A stretch of 64,000 nucleotides of DNA from Bacteroidales bacterium (GTDB taxonomy: Bacteria; Bacteroidota; Bacteroidia; Bacteroidales; UBA4417), in assembly GCA_030654075.1 (NCBI GenBank), contig JAURYB010000026.1:1-64000 (forward strand). The letters are read 5' to 3'. The notes beneath the pieces are model-generated. The model had not been told where the DNA came from. It did not search any database and was given only the letters and a program-made list of their open reading frames with translations. The position numbers and the translations under genes are program-made. Shown here piece after piece: positions 9,444-18,719 of this stretch. The first letter of the stretch is position 1. The number at the start of each line of letters is the position of its first letter.

Positions 9444-9458
9444 GGGCCGGAACCAGCA

Positions 9459-9478
9459 CTTCGACTCCGCCCAGAGAC
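9459..9478. repeat. TTCGACTCCGC-type dispersed repeat, copy 1
   Basis: CTTCGACTCCGC at 9459-9470 recurs as GGCTTCGACTCCGCTCAG near 46716 and, in reverse complement with changes, at 47386-47407. Similar motifs are common in environmental bacterial genomes. Confidence 0.5.
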
Positions 9479-9600
9479 CGGGAACCAGGGAATTAATTTT
9501 ATAGTTATTCGTTCATAGAATAATACAATTGACTGAGTTAAAACGTATTTCATTCAGATGGGTTCACTGTTAATGTTACCATGCTGAATTTACAATTCGC

Positions 9601-9608
9601 TATATTTG
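9601..9608 (+). promoter_or_regulatory. -7 box of pnuC-nadR kinase operon
   Basis: TATATTTG is a perfect TAnnTTTG, with 19 bp between it and the pnuC ATG at 9628. Confidence 0.55.
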
Positions 9609-9627
9609 CCGCTCTTTAACTTTCTTT

Positions 9628-10239
9628 ATGCACGAAATTCTTAGTCAGCTCTATTCCAATATTCTTGATACATCGTGGCTTGAAGTGATTGCCGTAATTT
9701 TTGGTATACTGAGCGTATGGTTTGCCCGGAAAGAAAATATCTGGGTTTATCCAACCGGAATTGTAAATGTACTCGTGTATGTTTACCTATGTTTTTTTGC
9801 CGGTCTGTATGCTGATATGGCTATAAACGCATTTTACTTTGTAATGAGCGTATTCGGTTGGTATAACTGGTCGAGACGCGATGAAAATTCACATCATGTG
9901 CCAATCACTTCTTTAAGCATAAAACAGTGGCTTTTCTACGTCTTGCTTATTGCGGTTGCATTCGGTATTATATATTACGTTCTATCGAATTTTACCGATA
10001 GTACAGTTCCCGTATTCGATTCATTTACAACTTCCTTGTTTATTGCCGGGATGTGGCTGATGGCGATCAAGAAAATTGAAAACTGGCTTTTATGGATACT
10101 TGGCGATGTATTGGTGATTCCCATGTTTGCAATTAAAGGACTGGCATTTACCAGCGTTCAATACATTGTCTTTCTTGTTTTGGCAATTATGGCATATATC
10201 GAATGGCGTAAGCGATTAAAATTAAAAGAGATTTTATGA
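9628..10239 (+). CDS. pnuC: PnuC-family nicotinamide riboside (vitamin precursor) transporter
   Basis: This 203-aa inner-membrane protein has about seven hydrophobic segments and the aromatic-rich signatures of PnuC: WFARKENIWVYPTGIVNVLVY, then NAFYFVMSVFGWYNW, and AGMWLMAIKKIENWLLWI towards the C-terminus. PnuC proteins are facilitators whose cargo is trapped by phosphorylation. The next gene is a nicotinamide riboside kinase overlapping by 4 bp (ATGA), so nicotinamide riboside is the likely substrate. Thiamine (PnuT) is less likely because no TPP riboswitch is visible upstream. Confidence 0.9.
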   Translation: MHEILSQLYSNILDTSWLEVIAVIFGILSVWFARKENIWVYPTGIVNVLVYVYLCFFAGLYADMAINAFYFVMSVFGWYNWSRRDENSHHVPITSLSIKQWLFYVLLIAVAFGIIYYVLSNFTDSTVPVFDSFTTSLFIAGMWLMAIKKIENWLLWILGDVLVIPMFAIKGLAFTSVQYIVFLVLAIMAYIEWRKRLKLKEIL

Positions 10240-10754
10240 TACGTATTTCGGTTACAGGCCCCGAATCTACAGGTAAATCATGGTTAGCCAGGCAATTGGC
10301 TGATCATTATCAAACTGTTTGGGTACCTGAATATGCCCGCACATACCTCGAAGATATTGAAAGGCCATATACTTACAATGATATTTTGCGGATTTCCCAA
10401 AAACAGTTTGAAGAGGAAAATTCTGCCCCTGAAAGCACGGGATTACTTTTCTGCGATACCGATTTTTGTGTTGCAAGTATCTGGTGTAATGTTAAATACG
10501 GTAAGTGCCACGAATGGATAACTAAGCAGCTTGAACGAAATCACTACGGTCTGTATCTTCTTTGTGATATTGATCTTCCCTGGCAATATGATCCTTTGCG
10601 TGAACATCCTGAAATGCGGTCAGAACTTTTCGGAATGTATAGGGATTTATTGTTGGAAAAACGTTTTAATTTCAAGGTTGTTAAAGGAACAGGCGACGAA
10701 AGATTGCGAAATGCGATCGTTTTCGTTGACGAATATTTGAAATCAATAAAATAA
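10236..10754 (+). CDS. NadR-type ribosylnicotinamide kinase (AAA_28)
   Basis: The protein is 172 aa and corresponds to the C-terminal kinase domain of NadR without the repressor or NMN-adenylyltransferase parts. It has a P-loop GPESTGKSW (8-16), VPEYARTYLED, the Walker B-like LLFCDTDFCVASIW and LLCDIDLPWQYDPLRE, all typical of this family. It would phosphorylate nicotinamide riboside to NMN in the cytoplasm, trapping what PnuC brings in. The ATG overlaps the pnuC stop, so the two are translationally coupled. Confidence 0.9.
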   Translation: MIRISVTGPESTGKSWLARQLADHYQTVWVPEYARTYLEDIERPYTYNDILRISQKQFEEENSAPESTGLLFCDTDFCVASIWCNVKYGKCHEWITKQLERNHYGLYLLCDIDLPWQYDPLREHPEMRSELFGMYRDLLLEKRFNFKVVKGTGDERLRNAIVFVDEYLKSIK

Positions 10755-10898
10755 GAAAAGACTATTAACCAGATAGATGTCAACTTTTATCCGTCTTGCT
10801 TAATCCTGTTATACCTTTCATAGCCATCGGATTCTTAATTTTATCAGGTTTGTTATGTCAGGAATTTCTATTTTTGATACACTTTTAACTTTTGCTTT

Positions 10899-12071
10899 TT
10901 GAAAAATCCATCTAAAATTCTGTTTCTTGCGCGATGGTATCCTGACCGGTACGATCCCATGATGGGTTTGTTCATCAAGCGGCATGCAGAAGTAGCGGCA
11001 GGATTTGCTGATGTTGCGGTATTATATCTTCGTGCAGCGCCCGATAAGACTATTGGTTATGAGATTGATCATAAAGTGGAGACTGGAATTGCTACAACCA
11101 TAGTATATTATGGAACTAAAAGCATTTTACCTTCATTTCTAATTAAACGGATTACAGGATTTTTATTTGGTATCGCTTTTATAAAAGGGTACAGGTTTTT
11201 ACTTGATTTCTGGGGAAAGCCAGATTTTATCCATGTTAATGTGCTTACACGACTTGGTATATTTGCGCTTTGCCTGCGAAAGTTTCATGGGATAAAGTAT
11301 GTGATAACAGAGCATTGGTCGAGGTATTTACCTGTAACCGGAACGTATAAAGGCTTTCTTCGGAAGTATTTTACCCAGGTTGTAGTTAAGAATGCCTCGG
11401 CTGTAAGCACGGTTTCCGAAAACCTTGCAAAAGCGATGCAAAGCCATGGATTAGTTCATGCAAATTTTATGGTTTTACCCAATGTGGTTGATACCGAAGA
11501 TTATATTCCTGTATTGACTGAATCAAAAAACAAGCAGAAACGTTTTATTCATATCTCCTGCTTCGAGGATCGTTCCAAAAACATCAGCGGATTATTAAGA
11601 GCCATTAGTACCCTGGCAAAACTCAGGAATGACTTTAAATGCATAATGGTAGGAGAAGGGATTGACCTGGAGAAAATGAAAACACTTTCTACCGAACTTG
11701 GGTTACCTGAATCCCAGGTCAGGTTTACCGGCTTACTTGAAGGAGAAAAAGTTGTAGATGCATATCAAAGCGCAGAATTTATGGTGATGTTCAGTAACTA
11801 CGAAAATATGCCTGTTGTGATTAGTGAGAGCCTTTCGTGTGGTTTACCGGTTATTGCAACTGCTGTTGGCGGAATCCCGGAATATTTAAATGAAGCTAAC
11901 GGAAGACTTGTTTCACCGGGTGATGAAGCTGCCTTGTTAGGTGCAATTAATTTTATGTTGGATCATTCCTCCGATTTCGATAAGAAAAAAATAAGACAAA
12001 ATGCAGTTGGTATTTTTGGTAAAGAGGCTGTTTCAGAAAAGCTGAAGGAGCTCTACGGTTTTGTAAAATAA
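10899..12071 (+). CDS. Glycosyltransferase family 4 protein
   Basis: This 390-aa GT-B enzyme starts at a TTG; no ATG precedes the conserved N-terminus KILFLARWYPDRYDPMMGLF. The C-terminal half carries the GT4 signature: FIHISCFEDRSKNISGLLRA, MVGEGIDLEKMK, VRFTGLLEGEKVVDAYQSAEF and SESLSCGLPVIATAVGGIPEY, with the E-x7-E nucleotide-sugar motif. It probably acts on the cytoplasmic face of the membrane in polysaccharide synthesis. It is followed 23 bp later by the formyltransferase/propeller gene, so the two likely work in one pathway. Donor and acceptor sugars are unknown. Confidence 0.88.
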   Translation: MKNPSKILFLARWYPDRYDPMMGLFIKRHAEVAAGFADVAVLYLRAAPDKTIGYEIDHKVETGIATTIVYYGTKSILPSFLIKRITGFLFGIAFIKGYRFLLDFWGKPDFIHVNVLTRLGIFALCLRKFHGIKYVITEHWSRYLPVTGTYKGFLRKYFTQVVVKNASAVSTVSENLAKAMQSHGLVHANFMVLPNVVDTEDYIPVLTESKNKQKRFIHISCFEDRSKNISGLLRAISTLAKLRNDFKCIMVGEGIDLEKMKTLSTELGLPESQVRFTGLLEGEKVVDAYQSAEFMVMFSNYENMPVVISESLSCGLPVIATAVGGIPEYLNEANGRLVSPGDEAALLGAINFMLDHSSDFDKKKIRQNAVGIFGKEAVSEKLKELYGFVK

Positions 12072-12094
12072 TGATAATGAAATAGTTTCACTCC

Positions 12095-13774
12095 ATGAAC
12101 TTCGGAATCCTCTGTAACGGCAATACTTTTCAACAATGGCAATTTGAATCCATCAGAATTCTGATTGATGCAGGGCACAATTGTACTTTGCTAATTGTTA
12201 ATGACAACCTGGTTGAAAAACAGAGTTTTACTGAAAAATTGATTCATTATCCGTATTCCAAAATATTGTGTCGTTTATGGTTCAGGTATTTGTTAAAGCC
12301 TGAGGCTAAAAAGAGAGTTAATTTCAATGACTTTTACAGGAATATCCCAGAAATAAAATGTTTAACCAGGCAAAAAGGATACTCAGAGTATTTTCATAAA
12401 ATTGACGTGGACATCATAAAATCGTATAACCTTGATTTTATGCTCAGGTTCGGCTTCGATATTATTAAAGGGGATATACTGGAAGCGGCTAAATACGGAG
12501 TGTGGTCGTATCATCACGACGATGACCATAAGTACCGCGGAGTGCCAACAGGTTTTTGGGAAATTTTGTTTGCTGATCATGTGAATGCTGCAATCCTTCA
12601 AAGGCTCACCGATAAATTAGATAGCGGAGTTATTTTGCACAAAGCATATTTTGCCACCATTAACCACTCGTGGGAGGCAAATCTCAATAACCTGTTGCAA
12701 AGTTCCACCGAATGGCCATTACAGGTTTGCAGCAAGATCGAGAATGGTAATACTGAATTTCTTTCAGTGGCTAATTCTTCTGAATCTGCTATTTACAAAA
12801 CTCCTGGAAACCTTAAGATGATTCGTTTTTTGCTGAAAGTTGCTATAAACAAACTAAAGTTTCATTACCGTGATCTGTTTCTGTCCGAGAAATGGAATGT
12901 AGGAATTATATCATTACCTGCTGAAGAACTTGTTAAACAAGGAAACCATACAATTCCTGAACCTGTCTGGCTTTCTATCAATAAGAGAAAATCGGTATTT
13001 CATGCTGATCCGTTTGGATTTGTAGAGGGTGGTTCCTATCACATTATTTGCGAAGAATATGACTATAAAAGTCCCAAAGGAATACTTACATCCTACCAGG
13101 TCGACAGGCAAACAAATCAGGTAGAAAAAAAAACGGTGGCACTTGAAAAAAATCATCACCTGGCATATCCATATCTTTTTGAATTTGAAAACATACACTA
13201 TTGTATTCCTGAGAATTCAGAAGGTAATAGTGTAGATTTGTACCGTTACGAAATTGCGGAAGGGAAACTGGTTTTTGATCAAACCTTGATCGAAAACCTG
13301 AAAGCCGTTGATACTTCAATGTTTTTCCACGAAGGAACCTGGTGGTTGTTTTTTACAGATAAAAAAGCAACAAACGAGCGTTTGAATATCTGGTATTCTG
13401 AAAATCTGAGAGGCCCTTTTAAACCACATTCAAATAATCCGGTTAAAGTCGATATCCGATCCTCCAGACCAGCAGGAAATCCTTTTATACTTGATGGAAA
13501 GCTTCTGCGTCCCGCTCAGGATTGTTCCATACGATCAGGGCGAAGGATTTCTATTAACCAGGTGCTCAAACTCACTCCAAATGATTTTGTTGAAGTAGAA
13601 TATGCAACATTGAATCCCGCGCTTACTTCGAAATTCCGTGATGGAATGCATACTTTTTGTGTAGCAGAAGGAGTCATAATTGTTGATGGAAAGAGCGAAT
13701 GCTTTATCTGGCAAGCTTTTATGCGAAAGCTTATATTTAAATTTAAAAAATTATTTAAAATCAAAAAATGGTAA
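12095..13774 (+). CDS. Formyltransferase fused to a GINT1-like five-bladed propeller domain
   Basis: The protein is 559 aa. Residues 1 to about 230 resemble Fmt-type formyltransferases: FGILCNGNTFQQW, then MLRFGFDIIKGDIL, and WSYHHDDDHKYRGVPTGFWE, which stands where Fmt has its HxSLLPxYRG substrate loop. Residues about 285-540 (FHADPFGFVEGGSYHIICEE, YPYLFEFENIHYCIPEN, RPAGNPFILDGKLLRPAQD) match the beta-propeller domain named from plant glucosamine inositolphosphorylceramide transferase. The combination suggests modification of an amino sugar in a surface glycan. It overlaps the next gene by 7 bp. Domain calls are from motif reading; the reaction is inferred. Confidence 0.75.
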   Translation: MNFGILCNGNTFQQWQFESIRILIDAGHNCTLLIVNDNLVEKQSFTEKLIHYPYSKILCRLWFRYLLKPEAKKRVNFNDFYRNIPEIKCLTRQKGYSEYFHKIDVDIIKSYNLDFMLRFGFDIIKGDILEAAKYGVWSYHHDDDHKYRGVPTGFWEILFADHVNAAILQRLTDKLDSGVILHKAYFATINHSWEANLNNLLQSSTEWPLQVCSKIENGNTEFLSVANSSESAIYKTPGNLKMIRFLLKVAINKLKFHYRDLFLSEKWNVGIISLPAEELVKQGNHTIPEPVWLSINKRKSVFHADPFGFVEGGSYHIICEEYDYKSPKGILTSYQVDRQTNQVEKKTVALEKNHHLAYPYLFEFENIHYCIPENSEGNSVDLYRYEIAEGKLVFDQTLIENLKAVDTSMFFHEGTWWLFFTDKKATNERLNIWYSENLRGPFKPHSNNPVKVDIRSSRPAGNPFILDGKLLRPAQDCSIRSGRRISINQVLKLTPNDFVEVEYATLNPALTSKFRDGMHTFCVAEGVIIVDGKSECFIWQAFMRKLIFKFKKLFKIKKW

Positions 13775-15210
13775 AAGTAAATCTGGCCATACTTCTCTTT
13801 TCGTTGTGTTTCATTTGGGATGCAAATGTAAAAGCTCAGCAAATAATTAGTGATTCTACTGCTCAGGCCAGGATGTATCACGATGTTTTTATACTCACGG
13901 CCGACTCACTCAACGGCCGTGAAGCCGGGAAAGTCGGTGAGCGCATGGCTTCGGATTATATTTCAAAACAGATGATTCAGATCGGCTTGCTGCCTAAAGG
14001 GGAACACGAAGGATCGTATCTGAGTGAATTCAGGATGAATTATCCGGTTATTTATAAAAAGGCAAAACTTCGTGTTAATAATATTGATTTTAAGCATATT
14101 GAAGAATTTGGCGCAACAGATTTGTCATCGCCCGGCGAAGTTACTGCACCATTGATCAACATAGGCAAAGGAATTTCTGTTTTCCCTGAAGAATCACAAG
14201 GTGAAAACGGGCAATCTGACGTCAGCGGGAAAATAGTGCTTATGGATATTTCAGGAATAAAGGATGAGGATAACAATGCATTACTTGCCGACATCATTTC
14301 CAGAGTTACATTGGTAGTTCAGCAGGGCGCGGTTGGTGTGATTCTTCATAACAGCTCACGCAAAACAAGCGAAGATGTATTATTTGGCTCACCTTTTACC
14401 GAATCTATGAAAGTGCCGGTTGTTTATTTAGCGCGTTTGCCTTTCAACAAAATAAGAAAGATCAAAACAGGCACATGCACTTTGTCAGTCGAAGTAGACC
14501 GTACAGTATCAAAACCGGCTAATGTTGTGGGCTGGATTGACAAAAAATCCGATAAAACAGTTGTGATTGGAGCTCATTACGATCATGTTGGTATAACTAA
14601 AAGCAGGACTGGTAATGATAAATCGTTACAGATTCATAATGGTGCCGATGATAATGCCAGTGGAACTGCAGCCTTACTCGAACTGGCCCGATGGGCAGTG
14701 AAAAACGGAAACCTGAAGTATAATTATATTTTTGCGGCATTTAGCGCCGAAGAAAAAGGACTGTTTGGCTCAAAAGCATTCTGCAGCCATCCATGGGTGA
14801 ACAATAACAATATTGTTTATATGCTGAATATGGATATGGTTGGCCGGCTTGGTTGCCAGGGCGACACGATTAGTGCGCTTGGTGTGGCTTCATCAGTTGT
14901 TTGGAACCAGATTCTGGATTCAATAAAACATCCTGGTTTTTCAATTAAGAAAATAAACGGAGCTCCCGCATTTTCGGATCATGCTCCATTCCTTAAAAAA
15001 GGAATTCCTGTACTATATTTTACATCCGGGCTTCATCCTCAGTATCATACACCACAGGATGATATTGAGTTAATTAACTTTAACGGGATGTTGGAACTTG
15101 AGTACTATTTGCGGAATTTTATCCTGATGGCAGAATCTTTACCTGGTATTCCATTTCAGAAAGTTCACACTTTGCAAAATGTAAAAGCGTATATACAAAC
15201 TTTCAAATAA
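13768..15210 (+). CDS. Secreted M28-family zinc aminopeptidase with PA domain
   Basis: This 480-aa protein has a signal peptide (about residues 1-24, ending VKAQQ). A protease-associated insert lies at about 110-235. The M28 zinc ligands are in order: His in GAHYDHVG (about 270), Asp in HNGADDNASG (about 292), the Glu pair in SAEEKGLFGS (about 327), Asp in NMDMVGR (about 354) and His in FSDHAPF (about 407). It should cleave N-terminal residues from peptides in the periplasm or outside the cell. The start overlaps the end of the preceding sugar-modification gene by 7 bp, which may be simple genome packing. Confidence 0.9.
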   Translation: MVKVNLAILLFSLCFIWDANVKAQQIISDSTAQARMYHDVFILTADSLNGREAGKVGERMASDYISKQMIQIGLLPKGEHEGSYLSEFRMNYPVIYKKAKLRVNNIDFKHIEEFGATDLSSPGEVTAPLINIGKGISVFPEESQGENGQSDVSGKIVLMDISGIKDEDNNALLADIISRVTLVVQQGAVGVILHNSSRKTSEDVLFGSPFTESMKVPVVYLARLPFNKIRKIKTGTCTLSVEVDRTVSKPANVVGWIDKKSDKTVVIGAHYDHVGITKSRTGNDKSLQIHNGADDNASGTAALLELARWAVKNGNLKYNYIFAAFSAEEKGLFGSKAFCSHPWVNNNNIVYMLNMDMVGRLGCQGDTISALGVASSVVWNQILDSIKHPGFSIKKINGAPAFSDHAPFLKKGIPVLYFTSGLHPQYHTPQDDIELINFNGMLELEYYLRNFILMAESLPGIPFQKVHTLQNVKAYIQTFK

Positions 15211-15245
15211 AGCATCAAAAAGACTTCGCAATAAAACCTGAGAAT

Positions 15246-15485
15246 TTGCCTGATATTGGCAGTACCTTGGCCGATCTCCTCATAGAAATAGGAATTAGAA
15301 CACCGGATGAACTTTTCGAAAACGGAACTTTTCAGGCTTTTTTCAAGATAATAGCGTATGATACTGAAGCATGTATCCGTAAATTGTGTGCGATTGAAGA
15401 CGCTATTGAAGGCATCAGGTGGCATAAACTTTCAAAGGAAAAGGAAGCTGAACTAAAGCAATATTTTACGATGATCAATAAGTAA
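15246..15485 (+). CDS. TfoX C-terminal-domain-like small protein
   Basis: This is a 79-aa protein with LPDIGSTLADLLIEIGIRTPDEL at the front, the helix-hairpin-helix-like pattern of the TfoX C-terminal domain (Sxy-related). Stand-alone copies are frequent in Bacteroidota and are not proven competence regulators. The first possible start is TTG at 15246, which would place Leu/Met directly at the first conserved position. The frame is open further upstream (for example an ATA at 15231), so the true start may be a rare codon a few residues earlier. Confidence 0.7.
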   Translation: MPDIGSTLADLLIEIGIRTPDELFENGTFQAFFKIIAYDTEACIRKLCAIEDAIEGIRWHKLSKEKEAELKQYFTMINK

Positions 15486-15594
15486 AGCTGTAATTCCGCA
15501 TTTCGAACTATATCTATCTGGAAGAAATTATTATAGATAATTTGATGTATTATTAGTAATTTAGCAATTCAAAATCAAAACCTGTCAGACTCAA

Positions 15595-16569
15595 ATGCTT
15601 ATACGTAAAGATATTAGACTTTTATTTCTGCTGATGTTTTTGGCATTCTCTGGTATTGCCGGTAATGTGTCAAATGATATCAGTGGTAACGATACTGTTA
15701 TTGTTGGTATATCACAGGATGAAACTATTCTGTTTAACATGATAAATGATATGCGCCGGCAGAACAAACTTGCCTCTATTCCTTTGTCACATGATTTATG
15801 CAAAGTTGCTCAGATACATATTGCTGATCTCATTAAATGGAAACCGCAGGAAAAAGGATGTAGTCTTCACAGCTGGAGCGGTTCAGGCAAATGGACATCG
15901 TGTTGTAACACAAAGGAGGTATTCGGTATTCAGTGTATGAAATCAAAACCAAGGGAAATTACAGGATACCAGGGAGATGGATATGAATTAATTTATTGGG
16001 GTGAAGATAATGCTACTCCTGCTGAAGCTGCAGCCTTATGGAAAGAAGTTGGAGCCTCATCGGATATGATTTTGAGCAAAGGTAAATGGAGCGCGTATCA
16101 GTGGAAAGCTATCGGGGTTGGAATAGAATCCGGTTATGCTGTTCTTTGGCTAGGGGATGCGAAAGATAAAAATGAACAGGATAATACTACTGAAAAAGTA
16201 CCTGCTGTTCAACAGCCCATTGCAAAAGTTGAAAAAACTGAAAAGGCAAATACCACAGAAAAAGATAATGCCAGGACTAAACCGTATGTAAAACAGAAAG
16301 AAGTTAAAGGTGATGAAAAGGTTGTTCAGCCGGTAGCCGGAGAAGCTGCTACAATGTACTTTCTGATTGTAAGCAGTGTTAAAACATCCGTAGGCGCTGA
16401 AGCGGAACTTAAAAAAGTCAAATTGAAAGGCTATCCCGATGCGATAATTATTAAAGGGGAATCTGTGTATCGCATTTCTATTGCTTCATATAATTCAGTT
16501 CAGAAAGCAGCGAATAAGAAAAATCAACTCAAAGATACTTTCCCTGGAATCTGGGTATTTAAAAAATAA
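15595..16569 (+). CDS. Secreted CAP-like domain protein with C-terminal SPOR domain
   Basis: The 324-aa protein has a signal peptide (about 1-22). Residues 38-190 resemble a CAP/SCP domain: INDMRRQNKLASIPLSHDLC, AQIHIADLIKW, and KAIGVGIESGYAVLWLG. Three CAP-region Cys pairs may form disulfides. A Lys/Glu/Thr-rich linker (about 195-255) leads to a SPOR-like domain (about 256-324, MYFLIVSSVKTSVGAEAELK to YNSVQKAANKKNQLKD). SPOR domains bind denuded peptidoglycan, so this is probably a periplasmic or outer-membrane-facing wall protein. A strong terminator follows. Function of the CAP part is unknown. Confidence 0.75.
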   Translation: MLIRKDIRLLFLLMFLAFSGIAGNVSNDISGNDTVIVGISQDETILFNMINDMRRQNKLASIPLSHDLCKVAQIHIADLIKWKPQEKGCSLHSWSGSGKWTSCCNTKEVFGIQCMKSKPREITGYQGDGYELIYWGEDNATPAEAAALWKEVGASSDMILSKGKWSAYQWKAIGVGIESGYAVLWLGDAKDKNEQDNTTEKVPAVQQPIAKVEKTEKANTTEKDNARTKPYVKQKEVKGDEKVVQPVAGEAATMYFLIVSSVKTSVGAEAELKKVKLKGYPDAIIIKGESVYRISIASYNSVQKAANKKNQLKDTFPGIWVFKK

Positions 16570-16610
16570 ATTAGATATGCTGCAGGCTTCACTGTAGTAA
16601 GCTTTTAATT

Positions 16611-16636
16611 AACCGGAATCTTTCCGGTTTTTTTTA
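16611..16636 (+). terminator. Rho-independent terminator after the CAP-SPOR gene
   Basis: AACCGGAA (16611-16618) pairs with TTCCGGTT (16622-16629) around a 3-nt loop, followed by eight or more T. Confidence 0.88.
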
Positions 16637-16787
16637 TTATGACAGGCTAAATGGATATGTCTGCATTAGCTTTTTCTGGTTAAAAAAAATATCCAACCAC
16701 TAATTCTAACATCCGACATCCTTTTACCTGTGCAAAACTCATTAATAACTTCTGCATGAAAGCTTACAATCCTTTTTAGGATTAAAT

Positions 16788-16795
16788 TATATTTG
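16788..16795 (+). promoter_or_regulatory. -7 box of parE
   Basis: TATATTTG is a perfect TAnnTTTG, 10 bp before the parE ATG at 16806, implying an almost leaderless transcript. Confidence 0.55.
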
Positions 16796-16805
16796 CTGCC
16801 GCATT

Positions 16806-18674
16806 ATGGACACAACTGGAAATTATAACGAGGAAAGTATCCGGTCGCTCGACTGGAAGGAACATATCAGGCTTCGTCCCGGTATGTATATTGGTAAATT
16901 AGGCGATGGTTCTTCGCACGATGATGGTATTTATGTGCTGATCAAAGAAGTCATTGATAACTGTATCGATGAATTCACCATGGGGCATGGTCGCAATGTT
17001 GAAGTAACCATCAAGGAACATCTGGTCACTATCCGCGATTATGGCCGGGGTATTCCGCTTGGAAAACTGGTGGAATGCGTTTCGCAGATAAATACCGGTG
17101 CAAAATACGATTCTAAAGTATTTAAAAAGGCTGTCGGACTCAACGGAGTTGGTACCAAGGCTGTAAATGCACTCTCCAGTTTCTTCACTGCACAGGCCAT
17201 ACGCGAAGGGCGTTCTAATATAGTTGAATTCAGGCAAGGCGAATTAATCAGTGAATCAGGCGAACAGCCAACTGATCTGAGGAACGGAACGCTTATCACC
17301 TTTGTTCCTGATGCCCAGTTGTTTGGTAATTATCATTTTCTGAAGGAATATATAGAGCAAATGTTGTGGAATTACTGTTTCCTCAACAATGGGTTGACTA
17401 TAATTTTCAACGGGCAACGCTTCCTGGCAAAGAATGGCTTGCTTGATATGCTGGAAAAGACAAATAACGGTAGCCCTGTAAATTATCCTATCATCCATAT
17501 CAAAGAAGAAGATTTTGAATGTGCTTTCACCCATAGTGCCAAGCAATATGGAGAAGAGTATTATTCATTTGTTAACGGTCAGCATACCACCCAAGGCGGT
17601 ACTCACCTGGCCGCGTTTCGTGATGCGCTTGTAAAAACCATCCGCGAATTTTTCAACAAGGACTTTGAATACAGTGATATCCGGTCATCCATCATTGCGG
17701 CCGTCAGTATCAAGGTCAGTGAGCCTTTATTCGAATCACAAACCAAGACGAAACTAGGTTCACAGCATATCGAACCGGGTGGAGTTACCATTAATAAGTT
17801 CATTACCGATATTCTGAAAAAGAAGCTCGATAATTACCTTCACATGAATTCGGATACGGCCGAAGCCCTTTATCGCAAGATTCTTCAGTCGGAAAAGGAG
17901 CGTAAGGAAATGGCAAACATTAAAAAACTTGCCAAAGAAAGTGTTAAAAAAGTCAGCCTCCATAATAAAAAGCTTCGCGATTGCCGTGTACATTACAACA
18001 GCAACGATACCCGCCGACTCGAAACTACACTGTTTATCACCGAGGGAGATTCGGCAAGCGGTTCCATCACCAAATCGCGTGATGTAAATACACAAGCCGT
18101 ATTCAGTTTAAGAGGAAAACCACTGAATTGTTATGGGAAAAGCAAAAAAGTAGTTTACGAAAACGAGGAATTCAATTTGCTGCAATCAGCGCTTAATATT
18201 GAAGATGATCTCGAAAACCTGCGCTACAATAACATTGTAATGGCAACCGATGCTGATGTGGACGGAATGCATATCCGTATGCTGCTGCTAACATTCTTCC
18301 TGCAGTTTTTTCCCGACCTGGTTAAGTCAGGCCATGTATATATTCTTCAGACACCGCTTTTCAGGGTTCGAAACAAGAAAAAAACCATCTATTGCTATTC
18401 CGAAAAGGAACGCCAGGATGCTTTAACCGAATTGGGGCCAAGCCCTGAAATTACACGTTTTAAAGGATTGGGTGAAATATCCCCGGATGAATTCAGCCAT
18501 TTTATCGATTCCTCCATGCGCCTTGATCCGGTAATCCTGAAACACCTTTCGGAGATTGATGCAATTCTTACATTCTATATGGGGAGCAATACGCCTGAAC
18601 GCCAGTTGTTTATAATCGATAATCTGCGAAATGACAGCGAAATAGAGGAGAAAATTCTGGAAGAGGTAGCGTAA
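16806..18674 (+). CDS. parE: DNA topoisomerase IV subunit B (type IIA)
   Basis: The protein is 622 aa. It has a GHKL ATPase domain ([58 protein letters not shown]), a transducer domain and a TOPRIM domain with EGDSASGS (about 414) and [10 protein letters not shown] (about 481). The short length, lacking the long GyrB insertion, and the Bacteroidota-type sequence favour ParE over GyrB. It supplies ATP-driven decatenation with ParC. The usual parC partner does not follow; the next gene is nnr on the opposite strand. Confidence 0.88.
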   Translation: MDTTGNYNEESIRSLDWKEHIRLRPGMYIGKLGDGSSHDDGIYVLIKEVIDNCIDEFTMGHGRNVEVTIKEHLVTIRDYGRGIPLGKLVECVSQINTGAKYDSKVFKKAVGLNGVGTKAVNALSSFFTAQAIREGRSNIVEFRQGELISESGEQPTDLRNGTLITFVPDAQLFGNYHFLKEYIEQMLWNYCFLNNGLTIIFNGQRFLAKNGLLDMLEKTNNGSPVNYPIIHIKEEDFECAFTHSAKQYGEEYYSFVNGQHTTQGGTHLAAFRDALVKTIREFFNKDFEYSDIRSSIIAAVSIKVSEPLFESQTKTKLGSQHIEPGGVTINKFITDILKKKLDNYLHMNSDTAEALYRKILQSEKERKEMANIKKLAKESVKKVSLHNKKLRDCRVHYNSNDTRRLETTLFITEGDSASGSITKSRDVNTQAVFSLRGKPLNCYGKSKKVVYENEEFNLLQSALNIEDDLENLRYNNIVMATDADVDGMHIRMLLLTFFLQFFPDLVKSGHVYILQTPLFRVRNKKKTIYCYSEKERQDALTELGPSPEITRFKGLGEISPDEFSHFIDSSMRLDPVILKHLSEIDAILTFYMGSNTPERQLFIIDNLRNDSEIEEKILEEVA

Positions 18675-18719
18675 ATTTAACGTAACATAAAGTGTTTTTT
18701 GATTTGTTGGAGTGTGATT

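Larger units (their letters stand above)
9296..9627. other. Intergenic region mpl-pnuC with palindromic repeats
   Basis: This 332-bp gap contains the rest of heptad array B, a palindromic CTGACAG element (9409-9443), a TTCGACTCCGC repeat (9459-9478) and the pnuC -7 box (9601). I saw no TPP or other riboswitch fold upstream of pnuC, and no gene. Confidence 0.6.

Noticed and set aside
9460-9627. TPP riboswitch upstream of pnuC
   Set aside because: No conserved TPP-box sequence (such as CTGAGA or a matching P3/P5 core) was visible, and the downstream kinase fits nicotinamide riboside.
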